A stretch of 64,000 nucleotides of DNA from Pseudomonas khavaziana (lineage in GTDB: Bacteria > Pseudomonadota > Gammaproteobacteria > Pseudomonadales > Pseudomonadaceae), in NCBI RefSeq assembly GCF_019145205.1, contig NZ_JAHSTT010000004.1, positions 372,001-436,000 of the forward strand. The letters run 5' to 3'. A program made the translations under genes and the position numbers. Shown piece after piece: positions 9,087 to 17,425 of the stretch; position 1 is the first letter of the stretch; the number at the start of each line of letters is the position of its first letter. The notes under the pieces are model-generated. The model saw only the letters and a list, made by a program, of their open reading frames with translations, searched no databases and was not told where the DNA came from.

Positions 9087-9096
9087 CCCCTCCCAC
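9087..9096. repeat. REP doublet, right remnant after the IS
   Basis: CCCCTCCCAC completes the REP arm interrupted at 7840. Removing the IS and one AGC copy restores a normal GGGAGCAAGC-CCCCTCCCAC arm. Confidence 0.9.
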
Positions 9097-9160
9097 ATTT
9101 GTTCTGTGCACTTCTGGCCATCGAACGGTAAACTCCGCGCATTGCTGTCTGGAGCTATTT

Positions 9161-10450
9161 ATGCGCGAAGCGTTGAATCAAGGCCTGATCGACTTCCTCA
9201 AGGCCTCCCCTACTCCTTTTCATGCCACTGCCGCCCTCGCCCAGCGCCTGGAAGCGGCCGGTTACCAGCGACTCGACGAGCGCGACACCTGGGCCACCGA
9301 GGCCAACGGTCGCTATTACGTGACACGCAACGACTCCTCGATCATCGCCTTCAAGCTCGGCCGTCACTCGCCGCTGCAGGGCGGCATCCGCCTGGTCGGC
9401 GCCCACACCGACAGCCCATGCCTGCGGGTCAAGCCCCAGCCTGAGCTGCAACGCCAGGGTTTCTGGCAGTTAGGGGTGGAAGTCTACGGCGGCGCGCTGC
9501 TGGCACCGTGGTTCGACCGCGACCTGTCCCTGGCCGGCCGCGTCACCTTCCGCCGTGACGGCAAGGTCGAAAGCCAGCTGATCGACTTCAAGCTGCCCAT
9601 CGCGATCATTCCCAACCTGGCCATTCACCTCAACCGTGAAGCCAATCAAGGCTGGGCGATCAATGCCCAGACCGAGCTGCCGCCAATCCTCGCGCAATTT
9701 GCCGGCGACGAACGCGTGGACTTCCGCGCCGTACTCACCGAGCAACTGGCCCGCGAACACGGGTTGAACGCCGATGTGGTGCTCGACTACGAGCTGAGCT
9801 TCTACGACACCCAAAGTGCCGCAATCATCGGCCTCAATGGCGACTTCATCGCCGGTGCGCGCCTGGACAACCTGCTGTCGTGCTACGCCGGCCTGCAAGC
9901 CTTGCTGACCAGCGAGACCGACGAAACCTGCGTGCTGGTGTGCAACGACCACGAAGAAGTCGGCTCCTGCTCGGCCTGCGGCGCCGATGGCCCGATGCTG
10001 GAACAGACCCTGCGCCGCCTGCTGCCCGAAGGTGATGAGTTCGTACGCACCATTCAGAAATCCCTGCTGGTATCGGCCGACAATGCCCACGGCGTGCACC
10101 CCAACTACGCCGAGAAGCACGACGCCAACCACGGCCCGAAACTCAACGCCGGCCCGGTGATCAAGGTCAACAGCAACCAGCGCTACGCCACCAACAGCGA
10201 AACCGCCGGGTTCTTCCGCCACTTGTGCATGGCCGAGGAAGTGCCGGTGCAGAGTTTTGTAGTACGCAGCGACATGGGTTGCGGCTCGACGATCGGGCCT
10301 ATTACCGCCAGCCACCTGGGCGTGCGTACCGTGGATATCGGCTTGCCGACCTTTGCCATGCACTCCATTCGTGAACTGTGCGGCAGCCATGATTTGGCGC
10401 ACCTGGTGAAGGTGCTGGGTGCGTTTTATGCGAGTCGCGACCTGCCCTGA
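9161..10450 (+). CDS. apeB: M18-family aminopeptidase
   Basis: Cytoplasmic metallo-aminopeptidase of family M18, 429 aa, the length of the P. aeruginosa homologue. Zinc-site motifs are visible: GAHTDSPC with His82, the D/E-rich CNDHEEVGS block at about 262-270, and the [11 protein letters not shown] segment near the C-terminus. The frame is open upstream into the IS, but the ATG at 9161 ([13 protein letters not shown]) with GGAG at 9151-9154 is the real start. It follows rluA in P. aeruginosa too, so the IS has been inserted between normally neighbouring genes and has replaced its upstream region. Confidence 0.93.
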   Translation: MREALNQGLIDFLKASPTPFHATAALAQRLEAAGYQRLDERDTWATEANGRYYVTRNDSSIIAFKLGRHSPLQGGIRLVGAHTDSPCLRVKPQPELQRQGFWQLGVEVYGGALLAPWFDRDLSLAGRVTFRRDGKVESQLIDFKLPIAIIPNLAIHLNREANQGWAINAQTELPPILAQFAGDERVDFRAVLTEQLAREHGLNADVVLDYELSFYDTQSAAIIGLNGDFIAGARLDNLLSCYAGLQALLTSETDETCVLVCNDHEEVGSCSACGADGPMLEQTLRRLLPEGDEFVRTIQKSLLVSADNAHGVHPNYAEKHDANHGPKLNAGPVIKVNSNQRYATNSETAGFFRHLCMAEEVPVQSFVVRSDMGCGSTIGPITASHLGVRTVDIGLPTFAMHSIRELCGSHDLAHLVKVLGAFYASRDLP

Positions 10451-10475
10451 TTTGATCGGCGAAATGTGATCGAAT

Positions 10476-10578
10476 GTGGGAGGGGGCTTGCTCCCGATAG
10501 CAGTGGGTCAGCCAATAGATTCAGTGACTGACGCTCCGCCATCGGGAGCAAGTCGAATCGTCGCACCGCCCCTCCCAC
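10476..10578. repeat. REP doublet with altered right arm
   Basis: The left arm GTGGGAGGGGGCTTGCTCCC is standard. The right arm starts GGGAGCAAG but then carries about 16 extra bases (TCGAATCGTCGCACCG) before CCCTCCCAC. Confidence 0.85.
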
Positions 10579-10678
10579 ATTGGGTTCTGTGTACTGCCAA
10601 ACTGACTTGCATCATCTGCACTTCCCGCAATCCGGCCTAGACTTGTCAAAACTCCCAGTCTGACAAGGCCGCCCCTCC

Positions 10679-10855
10679 ATGATCTCAATGTCCTCCTTCC
10701 ACGCCATGCTGATCCCCATCGTGATCGGCATGATCATGCTCGCGGTCGGTTTCAACTTTCGCGACAAGCCCCTCGGCGTGTTCGGCATGTGGATCGGCAT
10801 GCTGTTGATCCTGGGTACCGTGGTGTACAAGATTCTCGCCAAACTGGCGGAATGA
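10679..10855 (+). CDS. Small membrane protein, 58 aa, unknown function
   Basis: A short reading frame starting MISMSSFHAMLIPIVIG. It encodes two hydrophobic segments (about 8-24 and 34-51) separated by a short loop (FNFRDKPLGVFG), so it is probably a two-helix inner-membrane hairpin with both ends on the same side. AAGG lies 10 bases before the ATG at 10679; an in-frame ATG at 10688 is the alternative. The next gene, a mechanosensitive channel on the same strand, starts 72 bp later. Function is unknown; nothing in the sequence assigns it to a family. Confidence 0.7.
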   Translation: MISMSSFHAMLIPIVIGMIMLAVGFNFRDKPLGVFGMWIGMLLILGTVVYKILAKLAE

Positions 10856-10927
10856 TAAATGCGCTCGCATTGGGCATAGCGGCCTCGTACACTCGGTCAA
10901 TTCGTCGTTTTCAAGGTTGACCGCCTC

Positions 10928-13093
10928 GTGTTCTCCCGTCTGTTTGCCCTGCCCTGCTATCTGCTGATCGCCCTGCTCACCCTGCTGCCGCTCACGTCCG
11001 CCCAAGCCGTAGGCTTGCCCGGCATGCTGGGCGGCTCCAGCAAGACCCAACCCCAGGCCGAAGTGCCGCTGGGCCAGTCGCTGGACGAGGTGATCAAGAC
11101 CCTGGAGAACGACCAGCAGCGCACCCAATTGCTCAGCGACCTGAAGAAGCTGCGCGCCGCCACGCAAAAGGCCCAGCCCGCCGCCGAACAAGGCGTGCTC
11201 GGGTTGATCGGCAGCACGCTGTCGGGCTTTGAGCAGCAGTTTTCCGGCGCCGACAGCCCGCTGGGGCGCTGGTCGAATGAGGTCGACCTGGCCAAGGATG
11301 AACTGGGCGCGCTGATGCTGCCGGCCAGCGAGTGGCTGCCGATCATCTTCGGCTTTGCCGTGATCCTGGCGGTGTGGAGCCTACTGGCCGCCGCGTTGAT
11401 CTGGCTCAGCCACCGGGTACGCGAGCGCTTCGGCCTGCCCGAGGAGTTACCGCAACACCCGCGCACCTGGGACATGCTGCGCTTTGCCCTGCGCAAGCTC
11501 GGGCCCTGGCTGATCGCCCTGGTGATCACGGTTTACCTGAGCTACGCCCTGCCCTCATCCCTGGGTAAATCCCTGGCGATGGTGCTGGCCTATGCCTTGG
11601 TGATCGGCACCTGTTTCTCGGCGATCTGCGTGATTGCCTTCTCCGTGCTCGACGGCCCGCACCGCCACCGCGCCCTGTATATCCTGCGCCACCAGGCATT
11701 TCGTCCGTTGTGGTGGATCGGCAGTTTTGCCGCCTTCGGTGAAGCCCTGAGCGACCCGCGCCTGGTCGAGGCGCTCGGCCAACACCTGGCCCACACCGCC
11801 GCAACCGTGGCCAATGTAATGGCGGCGCTGTCCACCGGCGTATTTATTCTGCGTTTTCGCCGGCCGATCGCGCACCTGATCCGCAACCAGCCGCTGTCGC
11901 GCCGCCTGACCCGTCGCGCGCTCACCGACACCCTGTCGATCATCGGCACCTTCTGGTACATCCCGGCCTTGCTGTTGGTGGGGATATCACTGTTCGCCAC
12001 CTTCCTGTCCGCCGGCGACACCAGCACCGCCCTTCGCCAGTCGCTGCTGTGCACGGTGCTGCTGGTGTTGTGCATGGTGATCAACGGCCTGGTGCGCCGC
12101 CACGCCCTCAAGCCGCAACGCGGGCACAAGCGCCATGCGCTGTACTCCGAGCGCCTCAAAGGCTTTGTCTACACCCTGGTGCATCTGGTGGTGTGGCTGG
12201 TGTTTATCGAGCTGGGGCTGCGGGTGTGGGGCCTGTCGATGATTCGCTTTACCGAAGGTGACGGCCATGAAATAGCCGTGAAGCTGTTCGGCCTCGCTGG
12301 CACCTTGCTGTTTGCCTGGCTGATCTGGATCCTCAGCGACACCGCGATCCACCACGCCCTGACCCGCTCACGCAAAGGGCTGGCCAACGCGCGTGCGCAA
12401 ACCATGATGCCGCTGATCCGCAACGTGCTGTTCGTGACCATCTTTATCATCGCCGCCATCGTGGCGCTGGCGAACATGGGCATGAACGTCACGCCACTGC
12501 TGGCCGGTGCGGGCGTGATCGGTATCGCCATCGGCTTCGGTGCGCAGTCGCTGGTAGCCGACTTGATCACCGGCCTGTTCATCATCATCGAAGACTCCCT
12601 GGCCATCGACGACTACGTGGATGTCGGCGGCCACCTCGGCACGGTGGAAGGCCTGACCATCCGCACCGTGCGCCTGCGCGATATCGACGGCATCGTGCAC
12701 ACCATCCCGTTCAGCGAAATCAAGAGCATCAAGAACTACTCCCGGGAGTTCGGCTACGCGATCTTCCGGGTGGCGATCCCCTACAACATGGAAATCGACG
12801 ACGCGATCAAGCTGATGCGCGATGTCGGGCATGCCATGCGCAACGACCCGCTGCAACGCCGTAATATCTGGTCGCCGCTGGAAATCCAGGGTGTGGAAAG
12901 CTTCGAGTCCGGCAGCGCGATCCTGCGCGCCCGCTTCAAGACCGCACCGATCAAGCAGTGGGAAGTGTCGCGGGCATTCAACCTGTCGCTCAAGCGCCAC
13001 CTGGATGAAGCCGGGCTCGACCTGGCGACACCGCGCTTGAGTGTGCAGGTGGTCACCGCCGGCACGGTGCAGGAGAAAGAACCAGAACAATAA
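10928..13093 (+). CDS. Large MscS-family mechanosensitive channel
   Basis: Inner-membrane mechanosensitive channel, 721 aa, of the long YbiO-like type. It has a signal peptide (LLIALLTLLPLTSAQA), a periplasmic helical region, several extra membrane helices, then the MscS core: pore helix GVIGIAIGFGAQSLVADLITG (Gly/Ala pattern), followed by the beta domain (AIDDYVDVGGHLGTVEGL, TIPFSEIKSIKNYS) and a cytosolic C-terminal domain. The start is GTG. It should open under membrane tension at hypo-osmotic shock. The M20 amidohydrolase starts 16 bp later, so they are probably co-transcribed. Confidence 0.9.
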   Translation: MFSRLFALPCYLLIALLTLLPLTSAQAVGLPGMLGGSSKTQPQAEVPLGQSLDEVIKTLENDQQRTQLLSDLKKLRAATQKAQPAAEQGVLGLIGSTLSGFEQQFSGADSPLGRWSNEVDLAKDELGALMLPASEWLPIIFGFAVILAVWSLLAAALIWLSHRVRERFGLPEELPQHPRTWDMLRFALRKLGPWLIALVITVYLSYALPSSLGKSLAMVLAYALVIGTCFSAICVIAFSVLDGPHRHRALYILRHQAFRPLWWIGSFAAFGEALSDPRLVEALGQHLAHTAATVANVMAALSTGVFILRFRRPIAHLIRNQPLSRRLTRRALTDTLSIIGTFWYIPALLLVGISLFATFLSAGDTSTALRQSLLCTVLLVLCMVINGLVRRHALKPQRGHKRHALYSERLKGFVYTLVHLVVWLVFIELGLRVWGLSMIRFTEGDGHEIAVKLFGLAGTLLFAWLIWILSDTAIHHALTRSRKGLANARAQTMMPLIRNVLFVTIFIIAAIVALANMGMNVTPLLAGAGVIGIAIGFGAQSLVADLITGLFIIIEDSLAIDDYVDVGGHLGTVEGLTIRTVRLRDIDGIVHTIPFSEIKSIKNYSREFGYAIFRVAIPYNMEIDDAIKLMRDVGHAMRNDPLQRRNIWSPLEIQGVESFESGSAILRARFKTAPIKQWEVSRAFNLSLKRHLDEAGLDLATPRLSVQVVTAGTVQEKEPEQ

Positions 13094-13109
13094 AGAAGGA
13101 GAGGTTTGT

Positions 13110-14456
13110 ATGCGTTTGAACGGTTTGACACATCAGTGGGTGTTCGGCTTGCTCTGCGGGGTTGCCAGCAGCGCAGTGATTGCCGCCAGCAGTGGTCAGG
13201 ATAGCGCCCGGGAAGAAATTGCCGCCCAGGCGAAGATCCTTGAACCGAGTCTGCTGGAAACCCGCCGCGATATCCACGCCCATCCAGAGCTGGGCAACGC
13301 CGAAACCCGCACCGCCGAGCTGGTCGCCAAACAGCTGCGCGAACTGGGCCTTGAGGTCAAGACAGGCGTGGCGCGCACCGGCGTCGTCGCCGTCTTGAAA
13401 GGCGCCCTGCCCGGCCCGACCGTGGCCCTGCGCGCCGACATGGATGCGCTGCCGGTCAAGGAAGTCGCCGATCTGCCCTTCGCATCCAAGGCCAAGGGCA
13501 CCTACCTGGGCAAGGAAGTCGACGTGATGCACGCCTGTGGCCACGACGCCCACACCGCGATCCTGCTGAGCACTGCGAAAATTCTTACCGGCATGCGCGA
13601 GCGTCTGCCCGGCACCGTGGTGTTCTATTTCCAACCGGCCGAAGAAGGCCCGAGCGACTTCAGCCCCGACGGCAAGAACACCTGGGGCGCGAAGATGATG
13701 GTGCAGGAAGGCGTGATGAAAGCGCCGAAGCCGGATGCGGTGTTCGGCCTACATGTGTGGGCCGGCGTACCGGCCGGGCAGATCGCCTACCGCCCGGGCC
13801 CGACCCTGGCCAGCTCCGACGACCTGCGCATCAAGATCCTCGGCAAACAGACCCACGCGGGGCAGCCCTGGAACGGCATCGACCCGATCACCGTCGGCGC
13901 GCAAACCATTGTCGGTTTGCAGACCGTGGTCAGCCGCCGCACGAATATTTCGTCATCGCCCTCGGTGGTGAGCATCGGCACCATCAACGGTGGCACCCGC
14001 TACAACATCATCCCCGAGTCGCTGGAGATGACCGGCACCATCCGCTCCTATGACTACGGCATTCGCCAGAAGCTGCATGCCGATGTGCGCCAGACCGTGG
14101 AGAAAATTGCCGAAAGCGGCGGCGCCAAGGCCGAGGTGACGATCATCGAGAAGTACGACCCCACCATCAATAACCCGGCACTGACCGAGAAAATGCTGCC
14201 GAGCCTGCGTTGGGCAGCCCAGGATGATGTGGTGCAAGGCCCATTGGTAGGAGGCGCCGAAGACTTCTCGTTTTATGCCAAGGAGGCGCCGGGATTGTTC
14301 GTATTCCTGGGGGTGACCCCGAGGGACCAGGACATGAGCAAGGCGGCGCCGAATCACAACCCGGGGTTCTTTGTGGATGAGTCGGCGTTGGTGGTGGGCG
14401 TGAGGACGCTGGCGTCGCTGGCGACGGATTACCTGTACACCCACGCACCCCTGTAG
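13110..14456 (+). CDS. Exported M20-family amidohydrolase
   Basis: Zinc/manganese amidohydrolase of family M20D (hippurate/N-acyl-amino-acid hydrolase type), 448 aa. The N-terminus has a signal peptide (FGLLCGVASSAVIAASS), so it is periplasmic. Catalytic motifs: HAHPELGNAE, DMDALPV, the metal-binding HACGHDAH at 141-148 (Cys143, His145), and the glutamate pair in PAEEGP near 177. GAAGGAGAGG precedes the ATG at 13110, although the frame is open further up inside the channel gene. The TAG stop lies inside a REP repeat. The amide or peptide substrate is not predictable. Confidence 0.92.
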   Translation: MRLNGLTHQWVFGLLCGVASSAVIAASSGQDSAREEIAAQAKILEPSLLETRRDIHAHPELGNAETRTAELVAKQLRELGLEVKTGVARTGVVAVLKGALPGPTVALRADMDALPVKEVADLPFASKAKGTYLGKEVDVMHACGHDAHTAILLSTAKILTGMRERLPGTVVFYFQPAEEGPSDFSPDGKNTWGAKMMVQEGVMKAPKPDAVFGLHVWAGVPAGQIAYRPGPTLASSDDLRIKILGKQTHAGQPWNGIDPITVGAQTIVGLQTVVSRRTNISSSPSVVSIGTINGGTRYNIIPESLEMTGTIRSYDYGIRQKLHADVRQTVEKIAESGGAKAEVTIIEKYDPTINNPALTEKMLPSLRWAAQDDVVQGPLVGGAEDFSFYAKEAPGLFVFLGVTPRDQDMSKAAPNHNPGFFVDESALVVGVRTLASLATDYLYTHAPL

Positions 14457-14551
14457 GAGCAAGCTTGCTCGCGAAGTACTTCAGAACGCCGCGTTTACTC
14501 AGGGTGACCGCGGCGTTCTTGCGTTCTTCGCGAGCAAGCTCGCTCCTACAG
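14451..14551. repeat. REP doublet (GAGCAAGCTCGC-type)
   Basis: Inverted REP pair between the convergent amidohydrolase and mbtH-like genes. The first bases CTGTAGG include the TAG stop codon of the amidohydrolase (14454-14456). Confidence 0.9.
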
Positions 14552-14565
14552 GGTATTGCGCTGAA

Positions 14566-14790
14566 TCAGTTGGCCGGCGCGGCGCTGTCCATCTTCTGGC
14601 GCAGGCTCAACGGGCGCATATCGGTCCACACTTCCTCGATATAGGCCAGGCACTCTTTCTTCATGCCGCTTTTGCCTACGGTGCGCCAGCCTTCGGGCAC
14701 TGCCTTGTAGTCGGGCCAGATCGAATATTGTTCTTCGTGGTTGACCACTACCTGAAACAGGATGTCATCGCGGTCAAATACTGAGGTCAT
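14566..14790 (-). CDS. MbtH-like NRPS accessory protein
   Basis: MbtH-like protein, 74 aa. These small proteins bind NRPS adenylation domains and are needed for their folding or activity. The family signature is complete: N-E-Q-S-WP spacing ([21 protein letters not shown]), then [14 protein letters not shown] and SLR. It lies downstream of pvdH on the same strand but has its own candidate PvdS promoter, which overlaps the pvdH stop. Its partner here is presumably the pyoverdine NRPS set including PvdL. Confidence 0.96.
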   Translation of the reverse strand: MTSVFDRDDILFQVVVNHEEQYSIWPDYKAVPEGWRTVGKSGMKKECLAYIEEVWTDMRPLSLRQKMDSAAPAN

Positions 14791-14851
14791 TGCTGTTCTC
14801 CGTCGCTCAAAGGCTGGCTGCGCACCACGCGCAGCACTGATATCTGTAGAA

Positions 14852-14875
14852 ACGTATCAAGGGCCTGGAAAATTA
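14852..14875 (-). promoter_or_regulatory. Candidate PvdS (iron-starvation box) promoter of the mbtH-like gene
   Basis: On the minus strand TAATT is followed after 16 bp by CGT, one base from the IS-box consensus TAAAT-N16/17-CGT. It ends 62 bp before the mbtH-like ATG, and its first bases are the TAA stop of pvdH. The same TAATT-N16-CGT variant occurs upstream of pvdG. Confidence 0.65.
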
Positions 14876-16270
14876 GACGCTGGCAACCGCCGCCGCCAAG
14901 GCGCGCCCGAAGATCTCGGCCACCTGGTCGATTTCGCCAGCGGTAATCACCAACGGTGGCAGGAAACGCACCACGCCGCCATGGCGCCCCCCCAGTTCGA
15001 GGATCAGGCCGCGCTTGAGGCATTCGCGCTGCACCAGCGGCGCCAACTGGCGATGCACCGGTGGGTGGCCCTGGGTATCCGGCGTGCCCGTCGGGTCTAC
15101 CAACTCCACCCCCAGCATCAACCCGCGGCCACGGATATCCCCCAGTTGCGGGAAGTCGCGCTGCAAGATGCGCAGGTGTTCCTCCAGACGTTCACCCATG
15201 GCCGCCGCATGGCTCGCCAGGTCGTGTTCCCTGAGATAACGCATGACCGCCGAGCCCGCCGCCATCGCCATCTGGTTGCCCCGGAACGTTCCGGCATGGG
15301 CGCCCGGCAGCCAAGTGTCGAGCCAGTCGCGATACACCACCACGGCCAACGGCAGGCTGCCGCCAATGGCCTTGGACATGACCACCACGTCCGGGATGAT
15401 GCCGGCGTGTTCGAAGGCAAACATCTTGCCGGTGCGTCCAAAGCCACTCTGGATTTCATCGACGATCAGCGCCACACCGGCCTGCTCGGTGATACGCCGC
15501 AGCCCGCGCAACCAATCGAGGTCTGCGGGAATCACACCGCCCTCGCCCTGCACCACCTCAACAATCACCGCCGCCGGCAGCAACACGCCCGCCTCCGGAT
15601 CGTTGAGCAGGTTTTCCAGGTAATGCAGGTTGACCTGCACACCTTGCGCGCCGCCCAAGCCGAACGGGCAACGGTAGTCATACGGGAATGGCAGGAATTG
15701 CACGCCATTGCCGAGCAACGCGCCCAGGGGCTTTTTCGGCCCCAGGCTGCCCATCAGGCTCAAGGCGCCCTGGCTCATGCCGTGATAGCCACCCTGGAAC
15801 GACAGTACAGTGCTGCGCCCAGTGGCGGTGCGCACCAGCTTCAATGCAGCTTCCACCGCATCGGTGCCAGTGGGGCCGCAGAACTGGATCTTCGCTTCCC
15901 GCGTCAATTCAGCGGGCAGCAAGCCGAACAGGTCCTGCACGAACTGATCCTTGACCGGTGTGGTCAGGTCAAGGGTGTGCAGCGGCAGTTCATCGCTCAG
16001 CACTTGCCGGATGGCCTGGATCACCACCGGGTGGTTATGCCCCAGCGCCAGCGTTCCGGCACCGGCCAGGCAATCGATGAAGCGACGCCCCTCGACGTCT
16101 TCCACATAAAGACCTTTGGCGCGCTTGAGCGCCAGGGGGATACGCCGCGGGTAGCTGCGGGCGTTGGACTCCTGCTGGCGCTGACGGGCCAGCAGCGGGT
16201 TTTCGTCGAACTGATAGAGCGTTTCCGCAGGCGCCGCGGCGTCTTCGGTACGGCTGGTAGCGACTGACAT
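14873..16270 (-). CDS. pvdH: L-2,4-diaminobutyrate:2-oxoglutarate aminotransferase PvdH
   Basis: PLP-dependent class III aminotransferase, 465 aa, that makes L-2,4-diaminobutyrate from aspartate semialdehyde for pyoverdine. Visible motifs: the cofactor region LSFQGGYHGMSQGAL, the DEIQSGFGRTGKMFAF block, and the Schiff-base Lys in VMSKAIGGSLPL near residue 300. The ATG at 16270 (MSVATSRTED) has GAGG upstream and gives nearly the length of P. aeruginosa PvdH (469 aa); the GTG at 16306 is less likely. A perfect PvdS-type promoter lies 95 bp upstream. Its product feeds the Dab-activating module of PvdL. Confidence 0.94.
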   Translation of the reverse strand: MSVATSRTEDAAAPAETLYQFDENPLLARQRQQESNARSYPRRIPLALKRAKGLYVEDVEGRRFIDCLAGAGTLALGHNHPVVIQAIRQVLSDELPLHTLDLTTPVKDQFVQDLFGLLPAELTREAKIQFCGPTGTDAVEAALKLVRTATGRSTVLSFQGGYHGMSQGALSLMGSLGPKKPLGALLGNGVQFLPFPYDYRCPFGLGGAQGVQVNLHYLENLLNDPEAGVLLPAAVIVEVVQGEGGVIPADLDWLRGLRRITEQAGVALIVDEIQSGFGRTGKMFAFEHAGIIPDVVVMSKAIGGSLPLAVVVYRDWLDTWLPGAHAGTFRGNQMAMAAGSAVMRYLREHDLASHAAAMGERLEEHLRILQRDFPQLGDIRGRGLMLGVELVDPTGTPDTQGHPPVHRQLAPLVQRECLKRGLILELGGRHGGVVRFLPPLVITAGEIDQVAEIFGRALAAAVASV

Positions 16271-16364
16271 TTCTGGATCCCTCAATACGCGGGTGATGGT
16301 GACCAAACTGCCGATCCGTTGGCGTCTGGCCCAAGGGCATGCGCACGGATTTCCTGTTCTGGAG

Positions 16365-16388
16365 ACGCATCAGCGAGAAGAGTATTTA
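16365..16388 (-). promoter_or_regulatory. PvdS (iron-starvation box) promoter of pvdH
   Basis: The minus strand reads TAAAT, 16 bp, CGT, an exact match to the IS box recognised by PvdS. It ends 94 bp upstream of the pvdH ATG. Confidence 0.85.
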
Positions 16389-16426
16389 GGGAGCGATGTG
16401 GTTAACTGATGAATGAAGATCCAAAT

Positions 16427-16515
16427 GTGGGAGGGGGGGCTTGCCCCCGATAGCAGTATGTCAGTTAGCATATTCTTTACTGACCTACCGCCATCGGGAG
16501 CAAGCCCCCTCCCAC
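16427..16515. repeat. REP doublet (GGGAGCAAGC-type)
   Basis: Inverted REP pair between pvdH and the amidase. Its left arm has two extra G residues (GGGAGGGGGGGCTTGC). Confidence 0.9.
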
Positions 16516-16533
16516 ATTTGAACAGCGTTCGAA

Positions 16534-17301
16534 TCAAATTCCGCGGTATTTTTCGTTCAGCGCATACAGGATCGCGCAGGTCTGCGCATCCAGGACGCCG
16601 CGATAATCCTGGGCCCGAAAGTGCATCTGGAATGCCCGGGTGCGCAGCTCGAATGCCCGGCGATTGCGCGCCGGTTTATACCCATAGCGCTGGAAAGCCC
16701 GCTCCACTTCTACCTCGGGTGGCAGCCTGACATTGAACCGGCGCTGATACATCGCGCGCGTGGCCTCATCGAACCAGGCCCCCAGCCCCGCTTCATGCAA
16801 GCGACACCAGGGGAATCGCGGTCCCGGATCACTCTTGCGCCAATAGGCCACATCCGCGTGACCGAGGATGTCAGTCGGGGCAATCTGCGGATACCGTCCG
16901 AGAATGTCGCGGATCAGGGCAATGAGCATATCGACCTGAACCTTGGGGTACGCCGGAAAACTGAACACGCCCTTGTCGTCCCGCGCCAGGTTGACGATCT
17001 CAATGCCAATCGACCCGCTGTTGAGGTTGTCACGCCCGTCCCAGTGACTCACTCCCGCATGCCAGGCACGCTCGTCCTCGTCCACCAGGCGGAATACGCG
17101 CAACTCTTCATAACCGGCAGCTCGGTAACTGGGCTCATCGGGATCGGGTAACAGGTAATGAGCGCTCACGCCATCCTGGGTCAGAGTGCGCAGGGCCGAG
17201 GCAAAGGTCCCGGTGGTGTAATGCAGGATGACCTGCCGCACGCTTTCGCCATCGCGGTCATTGAAATCCCTGGCTGGAAAACTGGTATCGACAACCAACA
17301 T
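16534..17301 (-). CDS. AmpDh3-like N-acetylmuramoyl-L-alanine amidase
   Basis: Zinc amidase of the Amidase_2 (AmpD) family, 255 aa, which cuts the bond between MurNAc and the stem peptide. Zinc ligands fit His in ILHYTTG, His in ILGHADV and Asp in RKSDPGP; a helical domain related to peptidoglycan binding ends ILYALNEKYRGI. The ATG at 17301 (MLVVDTSF) has AAGGA 11 bases upstream; ATGs at 17322 and 17337 are alternatives. None gives a signal peptide. Length, lack of signal and recalled sequence (LNEKY end, EIVNLARDD) point to P. aeruginosa AmpDh3, reported as a type VI secreted amidase, rather than cytosolic AmpD or signal-bearing AmpDh2. Confidence 0.88.
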   Translation of the reverse strand: MLVVDTSFPARDFNDRDGESVRQVILHYTTGTFASALRTLTQDGVSAHYLLPDPDEPSYRAAGYEELRVFRLVDEDERAWHAGVSHWDGRDNLNSGSIGIEIVNLARDDKGVFSFPAYPKVQVDMLIALIRDILGRYPQIAPTDILGHADVAYWRKSDPGPRFPWCRLHEAGLGAWFDEATRAMYQRRFNVRLPPEVEVERAFQRYGYKPARNRRAFELRTRAFQMHFRAQDYRGVLDAQTCAILYALNEKYRGI

Positions 17302-17353
17302 AAAAAGAGCCGTCCTTTTCATTTCGGACCGAATCATTCGGCCCGTTCAAACG

Positions 17354-17403
17354 CAAAAAATTACCGCCATCCTGAAGGGTTGAATGTCAGGCGGGCGGTA
17401 ATT
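17354..17403 (-). terminator. Intrinsic terminator after the sensor kinase
   Basis: AATTACCGCC (17359-17368) pairs with GGCGGTAATT (17394-17403). Read on the minus strand the hairpin is followed by a run of T (AAAAAA on the plus strand at 17355-17360, overlapping the stem base). It ends the regulator-kinase transcript 23 bp beyond the kinase stop. Confidence 0.75.
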
Positions 17404-17425
17404 ATTTGGCACGTGAAAAAGCGGC

